Source: Synergistaceae bacterium
GTDB lineage: Bacteria; Synergistota; Synergistia; Synergistales; Aminobacteriaceae
Assembly (NCBI GenBank): GCA_017470485.1
Contig: JAFUYQ010000014.1
Location: 124,001 to 188,000 of the forward strand
DNA length: 64,000 nucleotides
Reading direction: 5' to 3'
Positions 62,228 through 64,000 of this stretch are shown here, piece by piece. The position numbers were made by a program, and so were the translations under genes. The stretch's first letter is position 1. Every line of letters starts with the position of its first letter. The notes beneath the pieces are model-generated. The model was not told the DNA's origin, did not search any database, and saw only the letters and a program-made list of their open reading frames with translations.

Positions 62228-63574
62228 ATGAATATGACGCTGAAAGAATTATTTGATGACGTGCCGGAAAATTTCGCGGACATGGAATTTCCTTCGCACC
62301 TCGCCACTGACAGCAGAGATGTTGAGAAGGGAGGGGCATTCATAGCTCTTGAGGGCGAAAAAACTGACGGGCATAACTACATTCCTCAGGCCGTTGAAAA
62401 CGGTGCTGGCTTAATCATCGTCCGCAAAGGCAAAATCCCAAGCGGCCTTACCGTTCCAGTGATTGAGCTTGAGAATCCCGAACGGGATTTAGCGGACATA
62501 GCCTCACGGAAACTCAAGGCTCATTACGCCCATAAACTTACCGAAATAATCGGCATAACCGGCAGTGTCGGGAAAACTACAACACGCGCCGCATTACAGA
62601 AAGTTTTATCGCCGCGCTTCAACGTTCACGCCCCCGAACGCAGTTTCAATACCCTCATCGGCTGCACAGCCACAATCATGGCCATGCCACTTGAGACTGA
62701 AATACTGATACTTGAGTTCGGAGCTAACAAGCCCGGCGAGATTAAAGAACTTACTGACTACTTCAATCCGTCAATCGCCGTCCTAACCGCTGTAGCACCC
62801 GTTCATCTTGAGGGTTTCGGGAACATTGAGGGAGTATTGAGCGAGAAACTTGAGATTACCCACTCCGAGAACCTTCGGAAAATCGTCTTCAACAATGACA
62901 ACGAGCTGTTATCAGAATCGTTCAGGTACGTTGTGAAATCAATGGGTGTCGGCGTGAATAAAGACTCCGATTTCGTGATAAGCCATGACACTTCGGATTA
63001 CTCGCTTCCGGCAATGTCATTCGTGATTGCTCACAGGCTTACTCAGGAAATCGCCCGCTTCACCGTCAACATCTGGGGGAGACATAACGCACTTCCCATA
63101 TCGTTAGCCGCCGCTGTAGGGCATGAATTAGGGATAAGCCTTCAGGAAAGCTCAGAGGCTCTCAGCGATTTCGAGGCGTTGACGGGACGCGGAAGGGTCA
63201 TAATTCTTGACGAGGGACGGAGATTCATTGTTGATGACGCTTACAATGCTAATCCAGCGTCAATGACAGCGTCTCTCGAAACGTTCGAGAAGGTCAAGTG
63301 TTCGGGAAAAATTGCTGTTCTCGGCGAAATGAGAGAACTCGGCGAAAATTCAGCGATGTATCACAGTCAGCTTGAGCCGTTGCTTGAAGGTATCGACACG
63401 GTGATACTTGTAGGCGGAATATGGCGCGAGGCTCTGAAGGGCGATTATGTTTTCGCGGAGAACTGGCAGGAGGCATTAGAGGAACTCAGGAAGATTGACG
63501 ACTGGCAGGGCTTACTCGTTAAGGGGTCGAACAGTATCGGCTTGAGCAATGTCGTTAGGGAAATGACGAGATGA
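62228..63574 (+). CDS. murF: UDP-MurNAc-pentapeptide synthetase MurF
   Basis: A 448-aa Mur ligase that adds D-Ala-D-Ala to the UDP-MurNAc-tripeptide. The ATP loop is GITGSVGKTTTR near residue 115, followed by NTLIGCT and LEFGANKPGEI. The start ATG is 62228, after the MurE stop; the in-frame ATG at 62186 would overlap murE heavily. GGAGG lies 12 bp before the ATG. Its TGA overlaps the mraY ATG by 4 bp. Confidence 0.94.
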   Translation: MNMTLKELFDDVPENFADMEFPSHLATDSRDVEKGGAFIALEGEKTDGHNYIPQAVENGAGLIIVRKGKIPSGLTVPVIELENPERDLADIASRKLKAHYAHKLTEIIGITGSVGKTTTRAALQKVLSPRFNVHAPERSFNTLIGCTATIMAMPLETEILILEFGANKPGEIKELTDYFNPSIAVLTAVAPVHLEGFGNIEGVLSEKLEITHSENLRKIVFNNDNELLSESFRYVVKSMGVGVNKDSDFVISHDTSDYSLPAMSFVIAHRLTQEIARFTVNIWGRHNALPISLAAAVGHELGISLQESSEALSDFEALTGRGRVIILDEGRRFIVDDAYNANPASMTASLETFEKVKCSGKIAVLGEMRELGENSAMYHSQLEPLLEGIDTVILVGGIWREALKGDYVFAENWQEALEELRKIDDWQGLLVKGSNSIGLSNVVREMTR

Positions 63575-64000
63575 AATTCCTGACAGCGGTAATATTTTTC
63601 GGCCTCAGCATTGTGCTTCAATACTTATGGATAAAGTGCCAGCGTCATATTCATCTCACTCAGCAGCAGAAGTGGTACGGCGTGAACATCGACAACGAAA
63701 TTAAAGCGGCTACCCCTTCAATGGGCGGAGTGATTTTCTTAGTGCTTGGCGTTCTGGGAATGCTCATTGATTTTTCGGCTGACAGCGTAATTTTCTGGTC
63801 GCTCCCGATTTTAAGCGGTCTAATCGGATTTACTGACGACTGGTTGAAATTCAGGACTCACACCAGCGAAGGTTTCTCCAGCCTCTCAAAGCTGAAAGTT
63901 CAGTTACTGCTCTGCGGTGTGTGGGTAGTGGTTGTGTTTTTGAGGGGCAGTCTTGGGTTATGGCCGGGAATTTTCGAGGGCTTGTCGTGGCTGATACTGC
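63571..64000 (+). CDS. mraY: MraY phospho-MurNAc-pentapeptide transferase, N-terminal part (cut by window end)
   Basis: The frame is open from ATG 63571 through the last base. It encodes an N-terminal membrane segment (MKFLTAVIFFGLSIVLQYLWI), the cytoplasmic ATPSMGGVIF motif and an LSGLIGFTDDWLK Asp-Asp motif, both diagnostic of MraY, and further hydrophobic segments. It transfers phospho-MurNAc-pentapeptide to undecaprenyl phosphate, the step after MurF. The length beyond 143 residues cannot be seen. Confidence 0.95.
   Translation, partial: MKFLTAVIFFGLSIVLQYLWIKCQRHIHLTQQQKWYGVNIDNEIKAATPSMGGVIFLVLGVLGMLIDFSADSVIFWSLPILSGLIGFTDDWLKFRTHTSEGFSSLSKLKVQLLLCGVWVVVVFLRGSLGLWPGIFEGLSWLIL

Overview
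The window looks like chromosomal DNA of an anaerobic, diderm, amino-acid-fermenting bacterium. A member of the Synergistota is my best guess, from the gene set only: selenocysteine machinery, glycine/betaine-type reductase, YedE/TusA selenium genes, an RND pump with its periplasmic adaptor, diaminopimelate (DAP) wall synthesis, and a flagellar cap protein with no flagellar neighbours. No rRNA gene is present to settle this.

Layout. 1-4530: the end of plsY, then a minus-strand block (class V aminotransferase, two-component system) next to tRNA-Sec (3080-3177) and a TusA/YedE selenium-type pair. 4606-8178: cysteine desulfidase diverging from an Rrf2-nifS-nifU Fe-S operon. 8228-13286: orphan CitG, RND pump and adaptor. 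13376-18283: a PAS-dynamin-like GTPase, lysA, a PD-(D/E)XK/Rpn-type protein with tandem repeats, and a small relative of its tail. 18350-24691: a giant FliD-like protein (2113 aa). 24758-28984: glycosyltransferase, NhaC antiporter, trpF, EamA transporter. 29059-31108: ParA-like ATPase plus a very acidic repeat protein. 31192-35130: flavodoxin, dapF, glutamate dehydrogenase, a toxin-antitoxin pair, thioesterase. 35175-39547: a double-cubane-type protein and an ABC importer whose operon is split by a 259-bp element with inverted ends. 39631-42543: radical SAM protein, gcvH, lplA and an unknown gene. 42628-57612: the selenium/glycine-reductase region. 57678-64000: dcw cluster rsmH-ftsL-ftsI-murE-murF-mraY (cut by the window end).

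The central system is selenium-dependent reductive amino-acid metabolism. Three genes (grdA, grdB, selD) appear broken by a TGA, but each TGA sits at the known selenocysteine position and is followed by a SECIS-like hairpin. The window also holds tRNA-Sec, selA, selB, selD, candidate selenium-handling proteins (YedE, TusA, class V aminotransferase, DUF3343/Se-S carrier) and the electron donors trxA and trxB. On the minus strand grdE-grdB, a BCCT transporter, selA-selB-selD, budA and trxB are tightly packed; on the plus strand trxA-grdA-grdC-grdD-DUF3343 diverge from a 360-bp control region with three degenerate repeats at exact 35-bp spacing.

The most unusual items are the giant FliD with about 14 internal repeats, the PAS-dynamin fusion, the ParA/acidic-repeat pair, the inverted-repeat element inside the ABC operon, and the spaced repeats between the grd operons.
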